Assembly (NCBI RefSeq): GCF_010586825.1
Contig: NZ_JAAAGB010000004.1
Coordinates: 1 to 64,000 of the forward strand
DNA length: 64,000 nucleotides
Direction: 5' to 3'
Origin: Draconibacterium mangrovi
Lineage (GTDB): Bacteria > Bacteroidota > Bacteroidia > Bacteroidales > Prolixibacteraceae
Shown here: one piece after another, positions 35,687 through 45,126 of the stretch
Layout of the letters: each line of letters opens with the position of its first letter
How positions within the stretch are numbered: the first letter of the stretch is position 1
Program-made: the position numbers and the translations under genes
The notes under the pieces: model-generated
What the model saw: only the letters and a program-made list of their open reading frames with translations
The model's database searches: none
What the model was told of the DNA's origin: nothing

Positions 35687-36313
35687 TTACTCTGTTTCAG
35701 CGGCATCAAACAGTAATTTTTTTGTTCCGTCTTTAAAGTATTGTTTAAAATAATTTGCAAAGTCTTGTGCAGTGAAACTGATGAGGTAACTACCATCCTT
35801 TGGGCCTATTCTGAAACCTGATTTTAATTTGGTATCTACTGAAATTTCAATGCCCTTGTTCATAGCTTCGCTTGCTCTTTTTTGCAGGAAAGCAGTTAGT
35901 TCTTTTTGATCTTCTGGTGGAAGGAGCAGGATGAGATCAATGCTTTTAGCGGTTTTCGGATCCCACTTTTCAATTAATGTGAGTATGATCTTTTTGATAA
36001 AATCGCTGTCGTTAAAGGCTTCGTTAACTGGTGAGTTGATTTGGACGGTGCTTATAAGCGCTGTAATTTGCTGTTTTAAATGACTGATAAACTGACGCGC
36101 TGTCAGTTGTAATTCAGCTTCCGTTCTTTTTTTGTCTTCCTCAGCTTTTATTTGTGCGTTGCGAATGATCTCATCTTGTTTAAGTTTTGCAGATTGTATA
36201 ATTGCATCGGCTTTTTCTTTGGCTTCAGCAATCAGTTGGTCGGCATCGTCTTTGGCTTTGATAATGCCTTCGTTATAGATTTTTTGCGTTATTTCTTCAA
36301 TGCGGTCAGTCAT
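35687..36313 (-). CDS. ntpE: V-type ATPase subunit E (peripheral stalk)
   Basis: A 208-aa protein. Residues 1-75 form a long charged helix rich in Ala/Lys/Glu (QKIYNEGIIKAKDDADQLIAEAKEKADAIIQ), as in peripheral-stalk subunit E. The C-terminal globular part ends around FTAQDFANYFKQYFKDGTKKLLF. It lies between the first usp gene and DUF2764 in the operon; the 101-base gap before DUF2764 is the longest inside the operon. Confidence 0.88.
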   Translation of the reverse strand: MTDRIEEITQKIYNEGIIKAKDDADQLIAEAKEKADAIIQSAKLKQDEIIRNAQIKAEEDKKRTEAELQLTARQFISHLKQQITALISTVQINSPVNEAFNDSDFIKKIILTLIEKWDPKTAKSIDLILLLPPEDQKELTAFLQKRASEAMNKGIEISVDTKLKSGFRIGPKDGSYLISFTAQDFANYFKQYFKDGTKKLLFDAAETE

Positions 36314-36333
36314 AGATTTTGGTTTTGTAGGTT

Positions 36334-37203
36334 TTAAATGGCATCCAAATCGTATTTTTGGGTTACACCGCCAACGGTAAAAACCGGTTTTTTACACCCG
36401 TGAACGATGGCCGAAACAAAAGTGCCAATTTTTTTACCGGTGAATCTTGATTCCTGGTGTGTACGAATAATTACCATTCCGGCATCTACTTCTTCAATAT
36501 AATTGAGTACCGCTGTATGGTTTGCCTGGTCGTGTACTTTTAAGATTTGAACCTCGCATTCAACACCCCGTTTTTCAAGCATCGTTTTAATCTTCTCTGC
36601 ATTTTTATAGGCTAAACTTTTACGTTCCTCAATATTAATGTACAATGCCGAAACAATGTGGATTTTTGCATTGAGTCGTTTGGCGAAAAAAGTGGCCCAG
36701 TACAGGCGTTTTTTGATGTGCTGTGAAATATCGATAGGGACTACAATACTTTTGATTTCAGTTACCGGATATTCTTTGTTGACCGACAGTACCGGACAAT
36801 ACGATTTGCTTACATAACGGCTTATATCGGCTGGTGTTAGGTGCTCGTTGTTGGCATGTTTACTTTTGTCGATCATTACAAAATCGTAACCACCACGTTC
36901 TGATTCCGCAATCAGTGTGTTGATTATTTTTCCCCACCCGATCCTCAGAATTATGTTATTAGGAATGTCGGTTCCGAGGCTTTTTTTTACAAACTCCGTA
37001 AACCTGTTCAGCGCTCCCTGATGGCGAATTTGGTTACGTTTTGATTTTGGATTGTGAAGAAATGCCGGCCCGGTTTTTATTACATCGAGAAGGAAGATGC
37101 GCATGTTTAATGCATTTGCAAAAAACAAAGCTTGTTTTAAAATACTTTCTCCATCGCGGTTTTGAGGGATGTGTGTTAGAATACTATTCGATCTATAGTT
37201 CAT
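36334..37203 (-). CDS. Universal stress protein, head of the V-ATPase operon
   Basis: A 289-aa tandem Usp protein. Domain 1 (about 5-140) has SILTHIPQNRDGESILKQALFFANAL and FVMIDKSKHANNEHLTPADISRYVSKSYCPVLSV; domain 2 (about 147-285) has KSIVVPIDISQHIKKRLYWATFFAKRL and DAGMVIIRTHQESRFTGKKIGTFVSAIVHGCKKPVFTV. It precedes ntpE by 20 bases, so it is probably the first gene of the pump operon. Together with the second usp inside the operon this points to stress-linked control of the pump, which is inference. Confidence 0.85.
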   Translation of the reverse strand: MNYRSNSILTHIPQNRDGESILKQALFFANALNMRIFLLDVIKTGPAFLHNPKSKRNQIRHQGALNRFTEFVKKSLGTDIPNNIILRIGWGKIINTLIAESERGGYDFVMIDKSKHANNEHLTPADISRYVSKSYCPVLSVNKEYPVTEIKSIVVPIDISQHIKKRLYWATFFAKRLNAKIHIVSALYINIEERKSLAYKNAEKIKTMLEKRGVECEVQILKVHDQANHTAVLNYIEEVDAGMVIIRTHQESRFTGKKIGTFVSAIVHGCKKPVFTVGGVTQKYDLDAI

Positions 37204-37368
37204 AGCTATTCCTGTTAAAAGTTGTATCCCAATACAATAAGTAAAAAGTTGTAACAGCTCGTTTACGTTTTAGTATATACGAAAACGGGGGAATTAGTTA
37301 CAGAAATCAGGTTTGAAACATATGTAATAATGATGTTAAAGCAGGGGGTTAGAATGGCGGAGAAGTGC

Positions 37369-38271
37369 TTAGCGCGATTTATTTTTCCGGGCTACCAGAA
37401 CGGCACCCAGAAATACCAATGCTGCACCAACAATTGTTATAGCCGAAAACCGCTCGTGTTCTACCCATGAAACATTGAGCTCGGTTAAAATTCCCATGGT
37501 AATAAAAGTGATCATCGGGTTTAATATGATGATGATACTTACTTTGTTGGCTTCGGCGTATTTAAGGGCTTTCCCGAGGCAGGTATAGGCAATAAAAGTG
37601 TTGGCACCCAAAAACACAAGAAGCAACCACCAGCTCCAGCTTAGTTCGAGTAAGGGACGAAATTCAACAAAAGGAATGTACAACAGCGCAGGAAGTCCGA
37701 ACAATACGAGGTTTAGGCTGTCGACCGAAAAAGTACGAACCAGTTTTTTTTGCAAAATGGCATAAACCGACCATGCAAGGGCTCCCGATATGGTTAGCAG
37801 AATTCCGAGTTGGTAAGTATCGGCACTTTCGAAAAATGCCTGCAACTGGTCGCGGTAGAAAAATGAGAACCCTAACAGCGCTATTGAAAAACCGATAATC
37901 TGGTTGCGGAGCAGCTTTTCTTTAAATATAAGAAAGCCTGCAATGGCTAAAATAAGCGGTCCGGTTTGTATAAAAAGTTGCGCATTGCTGGGGGTTGTGT
38001 GGTGGATACCCAGCATGTAACCCATATAGTTCCACGAAAGGGCCAGCGCGGCCAGTATTAGCAGAACGGGCGGTTTTAGAAGAATTCTGAACGATGCCGG
38101 AGATTTAAAAGACTGCCAGCCGGATAGAATAATAAATGCTACCACAAAACGAATCCATACCACAGTAACCGGGGCGACCTCGCGCACGGCAACTTTTAAG
38201 GCAATGGCTAAAAAGCCCCAAAAGAAAGCAGTTATTGCTGCGTATATGATTCCTTTTGTGTGGTTTTGCAT
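37369..38271 (-). CDS. EamA/DMT-superfamily transporter
   Basis: A 300-aa inner-membrane protein with ten hydrophobic segments arranged as two EamA repeats: residues 5-140 (GIIYAAITAFFWGFLAIALKVA) and 150-290 (GILLTISGALAWSVYAILQKKLV). It ends with a basic tail RKNKSR. DMT proteins export metabolites or amino acids; the substrate is unknown. It lies downstream of pheT in the same direction, with a hairpin terminator in between. Confidence 0.88.
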   Translation of the reverse strand: MQNHTKGIIYAAITAFFWGFLAIALKVAVREVAPVTVVWIRFVVAFIILSGWQSFKSPASFRILLKPPVLLILAALALSWNYMGYMLGIHHTTPSNAQLFIQTGPLILAIAGFLIFKEKLLRNQIIGFSIALLGFSFFYRDQLQAFFESADTYQLGILLTISGALAWSVYAILQKKLVRTFSVDSLNLVLFGLPALLYIPFVEFRPLLELSWSWWLLLVFLGANTFIAYTCLGKALKYAEANKVSIIIILNPMITFITMGILTELNVSWVEHERFSAITIVGAALVFLGAVLVARKNKSR

Positions 38272-38294
38272 ACAATGTAGTTGCTTTAAACAAA

Positions 38295-38318
38295 CATCCC
38301 GGAAATAAATCCGGGATG
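38295..38318 (-). terminator. Hairpin after pheT
   Basis: CATCCCGGA and TCCGGGATG pair perfectly around a six-base loop. It lies 27 bases past the pheT stop and before the EamA gene. The T run on the leftward strand is short, so efficiency is uncertain. Confidence 0.55.
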
Positions 38319-38344
38319 CAAGTTAGTTTATATGTGGTAATCTT

Positions 38345-40795
38345 TTAGCGTAATTCAGCACCAAAATCCCGTTCAAAAGCCATAATCAGCTTTTGCATCG
38401 TTTTGTCTATTTGTTTGTCTTTTAGCGTTTTGCTATCGTCGCGCAGAATGAAACTAACAGCATACGATTTTTTACCGTCAGGCACGCCTTTGCCTTCGTA
38501 AACGTCAAACAGGTCCACTTCGCGTAATAGCTGGCGTTCCATTTTAAAGGCCGTTTCTTTCAGCTGGCTAAACTTCACCGATTTGTCGAGCAGCAAAGCC
38601 AGATCGCGACGAACAGCCGGGAATTTTGGCAACTCGCTAAACAGCACTTTATGTTGTTTGTGTGCTTTAAATACATTGTCCCAATTGAAGTCGGCGTAAT
38701 AAACCGGGTTTTCAACCTCGAATTTCTTCAGCCATTTTCCGGCAACAATACCCAATTTAAGTACAACTTTGTTGTTGGAGGTGTATGCCAGTGCTTCGCT
38801 GAATAGTTCGTCTTCACAATCGTCAATCTGCATATTATCAGCAGATAAACCAAGGCGTTTCAGAATGTTTTCAGCGTATGATTTTAATCCGTAGAACGAT
38901 GCAGCTTCTTCTTTCATCGTCCAGCTTTCAGCCTCTTTATTTCCGCTTATGAAAAGTCCAAGGTGATTTTCTTCCCAATAATTATTGGCCGGCTGGTCTT
39001 TTAACTGCGTTCCTTTGTAAAAGTAAGTGTTCCCGAATTCGTATATCTTCAGGTTTTTATTCTGGCGATTGGCGTTGTATGCAATACATTCAAGCCCGCC
39101 GAATAACAAGGTTTGGCGCATTCCGTTTAAGTCGGCACTCAACGGATTCAGCATTTTTACCGATTGCTCGTCTTTGTACTGTTCCAATCCTTCGTAGTAG
39201 CTCGATTTTGTTAACGAGTTCGACCAGATTTCGTTAAAACCTTGTGAAGTCAGCATTTCTGCAACCAGGTTTTTAACGCTGTCAGGGTTTGGTTTGTCGG
39301 CAGTTTGCAACGACGATTTTACCTGTGTAGGAATTTCAATGTTATTGTATCCGTAGATTCTCAGAATCTCTTCAATTACATCGGCATCGCGTTTTACATC
39401 AACACGGTAAGCCGGCACAAGCAATTCCAGGCCGGTTTCGTTTTCGCTTTCAATTTTAATTTCCAGCGATTCCAAAATGCTTTTTACGACATCAGCACCC
39501 AAATCTTTACCGATTAAACGTGTGATGTTTGCGTACGAAACACTCACTTTAAAATCTTCAATCGGTGTAGGGTAAATATCAATAATGTCAGAAGAAATAG
39601 TTCCTCCGGCGATTTCTTTAATCAGTAAAGCTGCACGTTTAAGTGTGTAAACTTGTCCATTCGGATCAACGCCGCGCTCGAAACGGAAGGATGCATCAGT
39701 ATTCAAACCATGACGACGGGCAGTTTTACGAATATAAACCGGATCGAAATAAGCACTTTCCAAAAACACGTTTTTGCTTGTTTCTTTTATGCCCGATTTC
39801 ATTCCTCCGAAAACACCACCTATACACATGGCTTCTTCGGTGTTGCAAATCATCAGGTCGTTCTCGTCCAGTTCGCGTTCCACTTCATCAAGCGTAGTGA
39901 ATTTTGTTTTTGCAGGCAAGGTTTTTACAATCACTTTTCCGCCGGTAATTTCGTCGGCATCAAAAGCATGCAGCGGCTGGGCAGTTTCAAATAACACGTA
40001 ATTGGTAATATCAACCACATTGTTAATTGGTGTCAGCCCAATCATTTTTAAACGGTTTTGCAACCACTCCGGCGACTCTTTCACTTCGATGCCTGAAATC
40101 GTTACAGCAGCGTAACGCGGGCAAGCCTCCGTATTTTCTACCTCTACGGGAATAACCAAATCGTTGTTGTCAACTTTAAAGTCGTCAACCGATGGTTTTG
40201 TATATTCAATATCCTGTGTTTTTTTCAGAAAAGCGGCCAAATCGCGGGCTACTCCAATTAGCGAAGCTCCGTCGATACGGTTGGGTGTAAGGTCGATTTC
40301 AATTACCCAATCTGACTCCACGTTGAAAAAATCTTTTGCCGGTGTTCCCACTTTGGCGTGCGGATCGAGTACCATAATTCCGTCGTGACTTTGTCCCAAC
40401 CCAATTTCATCTTCGGCGCAGATCATACCCATTGACACTTCGCCGCGTATTTTCGATTTTTTAATTACAAATTCCTGGTCGCCATCATAAAGCGTAGTTC
40501 CAACAGTAGCCACAACAACCTTTTGTCCGGCTGCTACGTTTGGTGCGCCGCAAACGATTGGCAACACTTCGTCGGTGCCAACATTTACAGTTGTTTTGCT
40601 TAAATGATCTGAATTAGGATGTTGTTCGCAGGTAATAACTTCGCCAATTACCAAACCCGCCAAACCTCCTTTTACAGTTTCAACCTCTTCCAAACCGCCA
40701 ACTTCCAAACCGGTTTGCGTTAAAATGTCGCAAATCTCTTCGGGCGATTGTTCCAGTTTAATGTAATCTTTTAACCAGGAATATGAAATTTTCAT
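38345..40795 (-). CDS. pheT: Phenylalanyl-tRNA synthetase beta subunit
   Basis: An 816-aa housekeeping enzyme. The N-terminus MKISYSWLKDYIKLEQSPEEI is typical. The tRNA-binding EMAP-like domain is at about 40-150 (LVIGEVITCEQHPNSDHLSKTTV), B3/B4 editing follows (DVTNYVLFETAQPLHAFDADEI), B5 at about 405-480, and the C-terminal FDX-ACB domain (AVRRDLALLLDKSVKFSQLKET) at about 720-816. The partner pheS is not in the window. It starts at the first ATG. Confidence 0.95.
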   Translation of the reverse strand: MKISYSWLKDYIKLEQSPEEICDILTQTGLEVGGLEEVETVKGGLAGLVIGEVITCEQHPNSDHLSKTTVNVGTDEVLPIVCGAPNVAAGQKVVVATVGTTLYDGDQEFVIKKSKIRGEVSMGMICAEDEIGLGQSHDGIMVLDPHAKVGTPAKDFFNVESDWVIEIDLTPNRIDGASLIGVARDLAAFLKKTQDIEYTKPSVDDFKVDNNDLVIPVEVENTEACPRYAAVTISGIEVKESPEWLQNRLKMIGLTPINNVVDITNYVLFETAQPLHAFDADEITGGKVIVKTLPAKTKFTTLDEVERELDENDLMICNTEEAMCIGGVFGGMKSGIKETSKNVFLESAYFDPVYIRKTARRHGLNTDASFRFERGVDPNGQVYTLKRAALLIKEIAGGTISSDIIDIYPTPIEDFKVSVSYANITRLIGKDLGADVVKSILESLEIKIESENETGLELLVPAYRVDVKRDADVIEEILRIYGYNNIEIPTQVKSSLQTADKPNPDSVKNLVAEMLTSQGFNEIWSNSLTKSSYYEGLEQYKDEQSVKMLNPLSADLNGMRQTLLFGGLECIAYNANRQNKNLKIYEFGNTYFYKGTQLKDQPANNYWEENHLGLFISGNKEAESWTMKEEAASFYGLKSYAENILKRLGLSADNMQIDDCEDELFSEALAYTSNNKVVLKLGIVAGKWLKKFEVENPVYYADFNWDNVFKAHKQHKVLFSELPKFPAVRRDLALLLDKSVKFSQLKETAFKMERQLLREVDLFDVYEGKGVPDGKKSYAVSFILRDDSKTLKDKQIDKTMQKLIMAFERDFGAELR

Positions 40796-41035
40796 CTTAT
40801 AATGATTTTTCTGTCAATTTTTTTTTTGAATCGCACAAAAGTACTGATTTTTATAACATATACATAAGCAGCTTTCTGCTAATCACAAAGAATTAAAACT
40901 TGAAGTAGTGTTCTTCCCGAAAATCAGAAAAAAGCGAAGCTAATCAGTTGAAAAACTTGAATTCTGTCATTTATGAATGAGGCGAAAAATAGTATCTTGC
41001 GCAGCTAAATTTGAATTATCATAAATATTTGGGAA

Positions 41036-43156
41036 ATGAAAAAACTGCTATTTTTTGTTTTTATCCTGGGTTTGGTGGTCACATCGTGCCAAACACAGCA
41101 AAAGGAAAGTACAAATAACATGGAGAATCCGTTTTTTAAGGAATGGAACACACCATTTGGTGTTCCGCCGTTTGATCAGATTGAAAACGAACATTTTCGC
41201 CCTGCTTTTGCAGAGGGAATGCGTTTACACAAGGAAGAGATTGATGCAATTGTAAACAATCCGGAAGAGCCAACTTTTGAGAATACAATGGTTGCGCTCG
41301 ACAAGTCGGGAACGTTTTTAAATCGTGTAAATAATGTGTTCAGTAACTTGAGTGGCGCTGATACTAACGACAGTATTCAGGCCATTGAAAAAGATATTGA
41401 GCCGCTATTATCGGCACACTACGACGATATCAACCTGAATGAAGGTTTATTCAAAAAAGTGAAAGCGGTTTACGAGCAACGTGAAAACCTTGATCTTTCA
41501 ACAGAAGAAGCTCGTTTCCTGGAGAAAAAATACAAGTCGTTTGTACGCGGTGGTGCTGAACTTCCGGCAGATAAGAAAGCACGTATGCGCGAGATTAACG
41601 GTGAACTGGCAACTCTTTCGGTCCAGTTTGGCGAAAACGTTTTAAAAGATAACAATGCTTTTAAACTGGTTATTGAAGATGAGGCTGATCTGGAAGGTCT
41701 GCCGGCGTCTTCGGTTTCGGCTGCTGCAGCCACTGCAAAAGAAGAAGGACAGGAGGGGAAATGGATTTTCACCATTAGCCGCCCGAGTTTGTACCCGTTT
41801 CTTACCTATTCGCCAAACCGCGAATTGCGTGAGAAATTGTACAAAGGTTACATCATGAAAGGCGACAATGGCAATGAGTACGACAACAATAAAATTGTAG
41901 CCCGAATTGTTGAATTGCGCAGCGAACGTGCAAAACTTTTTGGTTACAACAACCATGCAGAGTACATTCTGGTAGAGAACATGGCAAAAAATCCTGAAAA
42001 TGTGTACGATATTTTAACACAGGTTTGGGAGAAAGCTTTGCCGGTAGCTAAACAAGAGGTGGCCGACATGCAGGCCATTGCCGACAAAGAAGGCGCCAAT
42101 ATTAAAATTGAAGGCTGGGACTGGTGGTACTATGCCGAGAAAGTTCGCCAGGATAAATATGCATTGAGCGAAGAAGATGTAAAACCTTATTTTCAGGTTG
42201 ACAACGTACAACAGGGAATTTTTACTTTAGCGAATAAACTTTGGGGAATCACTTTTAGCGAAAGAACCGACTTGCCAAAATACCATAAAGACGGAAAAGT
42301 ATTTGAGGTGAAAGAAGCTGATGGAAGTACCATTGGTATTTTTTACACCGATTATTTTGCTCGTCCAAGTAAACGCGGTGGCGCATGGATGAGTTCTTTC
42401 CGCAAACAGGAAATGCGTGACGGCGAAAATGTACTTCCGGTAATTACAAACGTTTGTAACTTCCCGGCTCCAACTGATGATATTCCGTCGTTGTTGAGCT
42501 TGGATCAGGTAATAACAATGTTCCACGAGTTTGGTCATGGTTTGCACGGATTACTGTCTGATTGCGAAACCAGAACATTGTCGGGAACTTCGGTTTCACG
42601 CGACTTTGTTGAGCTGCCTTCGCAAATTATGGAAAACTGGGCTTTCGAACCAGAAATGCTGGCATTGTATGCCAAACACTATAAAACAGGTGAAGTAATT
42701 CCTGATGAATTGGTAGAGAAAATCAACAATGCAGCCCACTTTAACCAGGGATTTGCAACCATTGAATTTTTGGCAGCCGGTTTATTGGACATGGAATTCC
42801 ACACCTTGAATAAAGTGGAACCGAATATGGATGTTGCGGCTTTTGAAAAAGAGTCGATGGACAAATACGGATTGATTTCGCAAATTGCACCACGTTACCG
42901 CAGTACCTACTTCTCGCATATTTTCTCAGGAGGTTATTCATCTGGTTACTATGCTTATTTGTGGGCCGAAGTATTGGATAAAGATGCTTTCCAGGCGTTT
43001 AAAGAAAATGGTTTGTTTGACCAGGCAACAGCTGCTTCGTTCCGCGAAAATGTATTGTCGAAAGGTGGATCAGACGATCCGATGAAATTGTACCTGCAGT
43101 TCCGCGGTAAAGAACCGGGAATTGAGCCACTATTGAAAGGCAGAGGTTTATTGTAA
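41036..43156 (+). CDS. M3-family metallopeptidase lipoprotein (Dcp-like)
   Basis: A 706-aa peptidyl-dipeptidase/oligopeptidase. The N-terminus is a lipoprotein signal (VVTSC, Cys18). The zinc site is HEFGHGLHGL (near residue 499), with the third ligand expected in the following helix (ELPSQIMENWAFEPEML). The upstream half has the long helical lid of M3 peptidases. Export is notable because E. coli Dcp is cytoplasmic, but lipoprotein Dcp forms are common in Bacteroidota. A TAnnTTTG element (TAAATTTG at 41006-41013) lies 22 bases before the start, with no clear -33 partner. Confidence 0.92.
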   Translation: MKKLLFFVFILGLVVTSCQTQQKESTNNMENPFFKEWNTPFGVPPFDQIENEHFRPAFAEGMRLHKEEIDAIVNNPEEPTFENTMVALDKSGTFLNRVNNVFSNLSGADTNDSIQAIEKDIEPLLSAHYDDINLNEGLFKKVKAVYEQRENLDLSTEEARFLEKKYKSFVRGGAELPADKKARMREINGELATLSVQFGENVLKDNNAFKLVIEDEADLEGLPASSVSAAAATAKEEGQEGKWIFTISRPSLYPFLTYSPNRELREKLYKGYIMKGDNGNEYDNNKIVARIVELRSERAKLFGYNNHAEYILVENMAKNPENVYDILTQVWEKALPVAKQEVADMQAIADKEGANIKIEGWDWWYYAEKVRQDKYALSEEDVKPYFQVDNVQQGIFTLANKLWGITFSERTDLPKYHKDGKVFEVKEADGSTIGIFYTDYFARPSKRGGAWMSSFRKQEMRDGENVLPVITNVCNFPAPTDDIPSLLSLDQVITMFHEFGHGLHGLLSDCETRTLSGTSVSRDFVELPSQIMENWAFEPEMLALYAKHYKTGEVIPDELVEKINNAAHFNQGFATIEFLAAGLLDMEFHTLNKVEPNMDVAAFEKESMDKYGLISQIAPRYRSTYFSHIFSGGYSSGYYAYLWAEVLDKDAFQAFKENGLFDQATAASFRENVLSKGGSDDPMKLYLQFRGKEPGIEPLLKGRGLL

Positions 43157-43187
43157 TAAGTGAAAAGTTTTTTCAAGAGATATAAGA

Positions 43188-43208
43188 AAGGTCGCCAATG
43201 GCGGCCTT
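43188..43208 (+). terminator. Terminator after the M3 peptidase
   Basis: AAGGTCGCC and GGCGGCCTT pair around AAT, followed by TTTTTTG. Confidence 0.8.
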
Positions 43209-43278
43209 TTTTGTTGATATAATGTTTTTGATGAAAAAAATTACATAGTGATGTAATGCTTTTGTAAGCCCCGCGTCT

Positions 43279-43286
43279 TAACTTTG
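43279..43286 (+). promoter_or_regulatory. Possible -7 element of the ECF sigma operon
   Basis: TAACTTTG fits TAnnTTTG and lies 31 bases before the sigma factor ATG. The nearest TTTG upstream (43261-43264) is only 14 bases away, shorter than usual, so support is partial. Confidence 0.35.
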
Positions 43287-43317
43287 AAAACAAGCAAAAA
43301 CAAAAACAAAGGAGCAC

Positions 43318-43863
43318 ATGGTTGCCAAGGATTTTAAAACAAATGTACTACCTGTCAGTAATAAGCTGCTTCGCTTTGCAACGCACTTTTTACACGACGA
43401 AGATCAGGCACGGGATGTAGTGCAGGATGTGTTCCTGAAATTATGGCAACGAAAGGAAACGCTCGACGAAGTGGAAAACATTGAGGCCTTTGCGATGCGG
43501 ATGACACGGAACCGCTGCCTTGATGTAATAAGAGCAAACCGAACAGTTCCGATAGATGAAGACACTGACCGAAGATTAAAGGCGAAAACGATAGACGTTC
43601 ATTCAAAAGTTGAGTTAGGTGAGTCGGCAAAACAGATTAAAATGCTGATAGGGCAACTGCCCGAATTGCAGCAAAATATAATGCATATGAGAGACATTGA
43701 ACAACTCTCGTACGACGAAATTGAAGAGGCCACCGGACTTCAACGAAATGCGATAAGGGTAAACCTTTCGAGAGCACGAAAAAAAGTGCGCGATGAATAT
43801 TTAAAAATGAATAGAAATGATGGAAACACAAGAAATACTACGATTACTGCAACGCTACTTTGA
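43318..43863 (+). CDS. ECF RNA polymerase sigma factor
   Basis: A 181-aa sigma-70 family protein. Region 2 is visible in LLRFATHFLHDEDQARDVVQDVFLKLWQRKE and MRMTRNRCLDVIR, and region 4 in QLPELQQNIMHMRDIEQLSYDEIEEATGLQRNAIRVNLSRARKKVR. The gene overlaps the next frame by 47 bases, an arrangement suggesting translational coupling to an anti-sigma-like membrane protein. It probably controls this operon in response to an envelope signal. Confidence 0.92.
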   Translation: MVAKDFKTNVLPVSNKLLRFATHFLHDEDQARDVVQDVFLKLWQRKETLDEVENIEAFAMRMTRNRCLDVIRANRTVPIDEDTDRRLKAKTIDVHSKVELGESAKQIKMLIGQLPELQQNIMHMRDIEQLSYDEIEEATGLQRNAIRVNLSRARKKVRDEYLKMNRNDGNTRNTTITATLL

Positions 43864-44386
43864 TGGCGAAACAACAGAGGCTGAAGAGCAACAACTGAAT
43901 GCCTATTTTCAGTCGGGCGACGTGGCCGAAGAGTTGGCAGAGTACACCGAATTTTTCGGAGGTATATCAGAGTTAGCGGAAAAAGCCAATGATCCGACCA
44001 TTGAAGACGATGTGATGGATTACATTCTGGAAAACGAGCACCGCGATAAAACGAAATACCTCACGATGTGGAAAACGGTTACCGGAATTGCCGCAACAGT
44101 GATCATTGTTTTGGGTGGTTTCCTGTTCTACCAGGAGCAGCAAAAACCTTTCGAGGATACGTTTAAAGATCCGAAAGAAGCTTATGCTTACGCCGCCAAA
44201 ACACTACAGTTTGTTGGCAGTAAATACAACGAGGGAATGGTGCATTTATCGGAGTTCGAAAAGCTAAGAAAAGGAAATGAACCTGTTAAAAAAGCCACCG
44301 AGCCGGTAGTAGAGTTTTACGAAGGAATTGAAAAAATAGAAGCAACAGAAGCTAGTAGCCCGTTGCAGGATATCGACAGCCTGTAA
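43817..44386 (+). CDS. Putative anti-sigma-like single-pass membrane protein
   Basis: A 189-aa protein. Residues 1-45 (EILRLLQRYFDGETTEAEEQQLNAYFQSGD) resemble the cytoplasmic zinc-finger-less anti-sigma N-terminus. One membrane helix lies at about 93-112 (VTGIAATVIIVLGGFLFY), then a periplasmic tail of about 75 residues. A second ATG at 43820 is an equally good start. The position right behind an ECF sigma gene is the main support for an anti-sigma role; it lacks a FecR domain. Confidence 0.7.
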   Translation: MMETQEILRLLQRYFDGETTEAEEQQLNAYFQSGDVAEELAEYTEFFGGISELAEKANDPTIEDDVMDYILENEHRDKTKYLTMWKTVTGIAATVIIVLGGFLFYQEQQKPFEDTFKDPKEAYAYAAKTLQFVGSKYNEGMVHLSEFEKLRKGNEPVKKATEPVVEFYEGIEKIEATEASSPLQDIDSL

Positions 44387-44506
44387 GAAGCCAACAGCTT
44401 CGACTTAAAATAGAGAAATAAACATTCAGAAACGATGTAGTTGGCGCGCAGTCTGCAAGTTCTGAGTGGAAACAGAAAAGTACAAACAATTAAAAAAACG
44501 AATATC

Positions 44507-45007
44507 ATGAAGAAGTTATTATTGATTTTAGCAGTTGTATTGCCCATGGCAGTATTTGCACAAAAAAGCCCGGTTGACAAGCTCTTTGAAAAATATGCCA
44601 ACCAAAAGGGAATGACCACCGTAAATATTTCGGGTAAATTACTGGGATTTGCCGCTCAAATTGAAACAGGCGACAAAGACACACAGGAATTATTGTCAGG
44701 ATTAAACGGAGTTCGAATTTTATCTGTAGAAGATGACGCGTTGAACGAAAAACTCGATTTTTACAAAGAACTGGAAGCTGATGGTTTTTTCAAAAACAAC
44801 GATTTTGAAGTGTTGATGGAAGTAACCGAAGACGATGAAATTGTTCGTTTCCTGGCACGCGATGCCGGTAACGGTAAAATATCAGATCTGATTCTGGTAG
44901 TAGGAGGAGATGACAATGCATTGATCAGCATCAGTGGAATAATCGATCCGCAAAATATTGGTAAGATCACCAAAGCTGTTAATGTTGATGTAGGTGATTT
45001 TGAATAA
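44507..45007 (+). CDS. DUF4252 exported protein
   Basis: A 166-aa protein with a Sec signal (LLLILAVVLPMAVFAQ) and a DUF4252 body (GMTTVNISGKLLGFAAQIETGD; VRILSVEDDALNEKLDFYKEL; GGDDNALISISGIIDPQNIGKI). DUF4252 genes often follow an ECF sigma and anti-sigma gene in Bacteroidota. I chose the ATG at 44507 because an in-frame ATG at 44441 precedes the signal with 22 non-conserved residues. It is the third gene of the operon. Confidence 0.85.
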   Translation: MKKLLLILAVVLPMAVFAQKSPVDKLFEKYANQKGMTTVNISGKLLGFAAQIETGDKDTQELLSGLNGVRILSVEDDALNEKLDFYKELEADGFFKNNDFEVLMEVTEDDEIVRFLARDAGNGKISDLILVVGGDDNALISISGIIDPQNIGKITKAVNVDVGDFE

Positions 45008-45040
45008 ATGAGTTACCATCAAATCTAACCATATCTGAAA

Positions 45041-45069
45041 AAAAAATCCGGGGAAAACCCAGATTTTTT
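45041..45069 (+). terminator. Terminator after DUF4252 gene
   Basis: AATC/GATT and GGG/CCC pair with one mismatch, followed by seven T. It closes the sigma operon. Confidence 0.65.
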
Positions 45070-45126
45070 TATGCTTGATTTTACTGTCACACTGAGCGAA
45101 ATCGAAGTGTGAGTTCACTTCTAAAT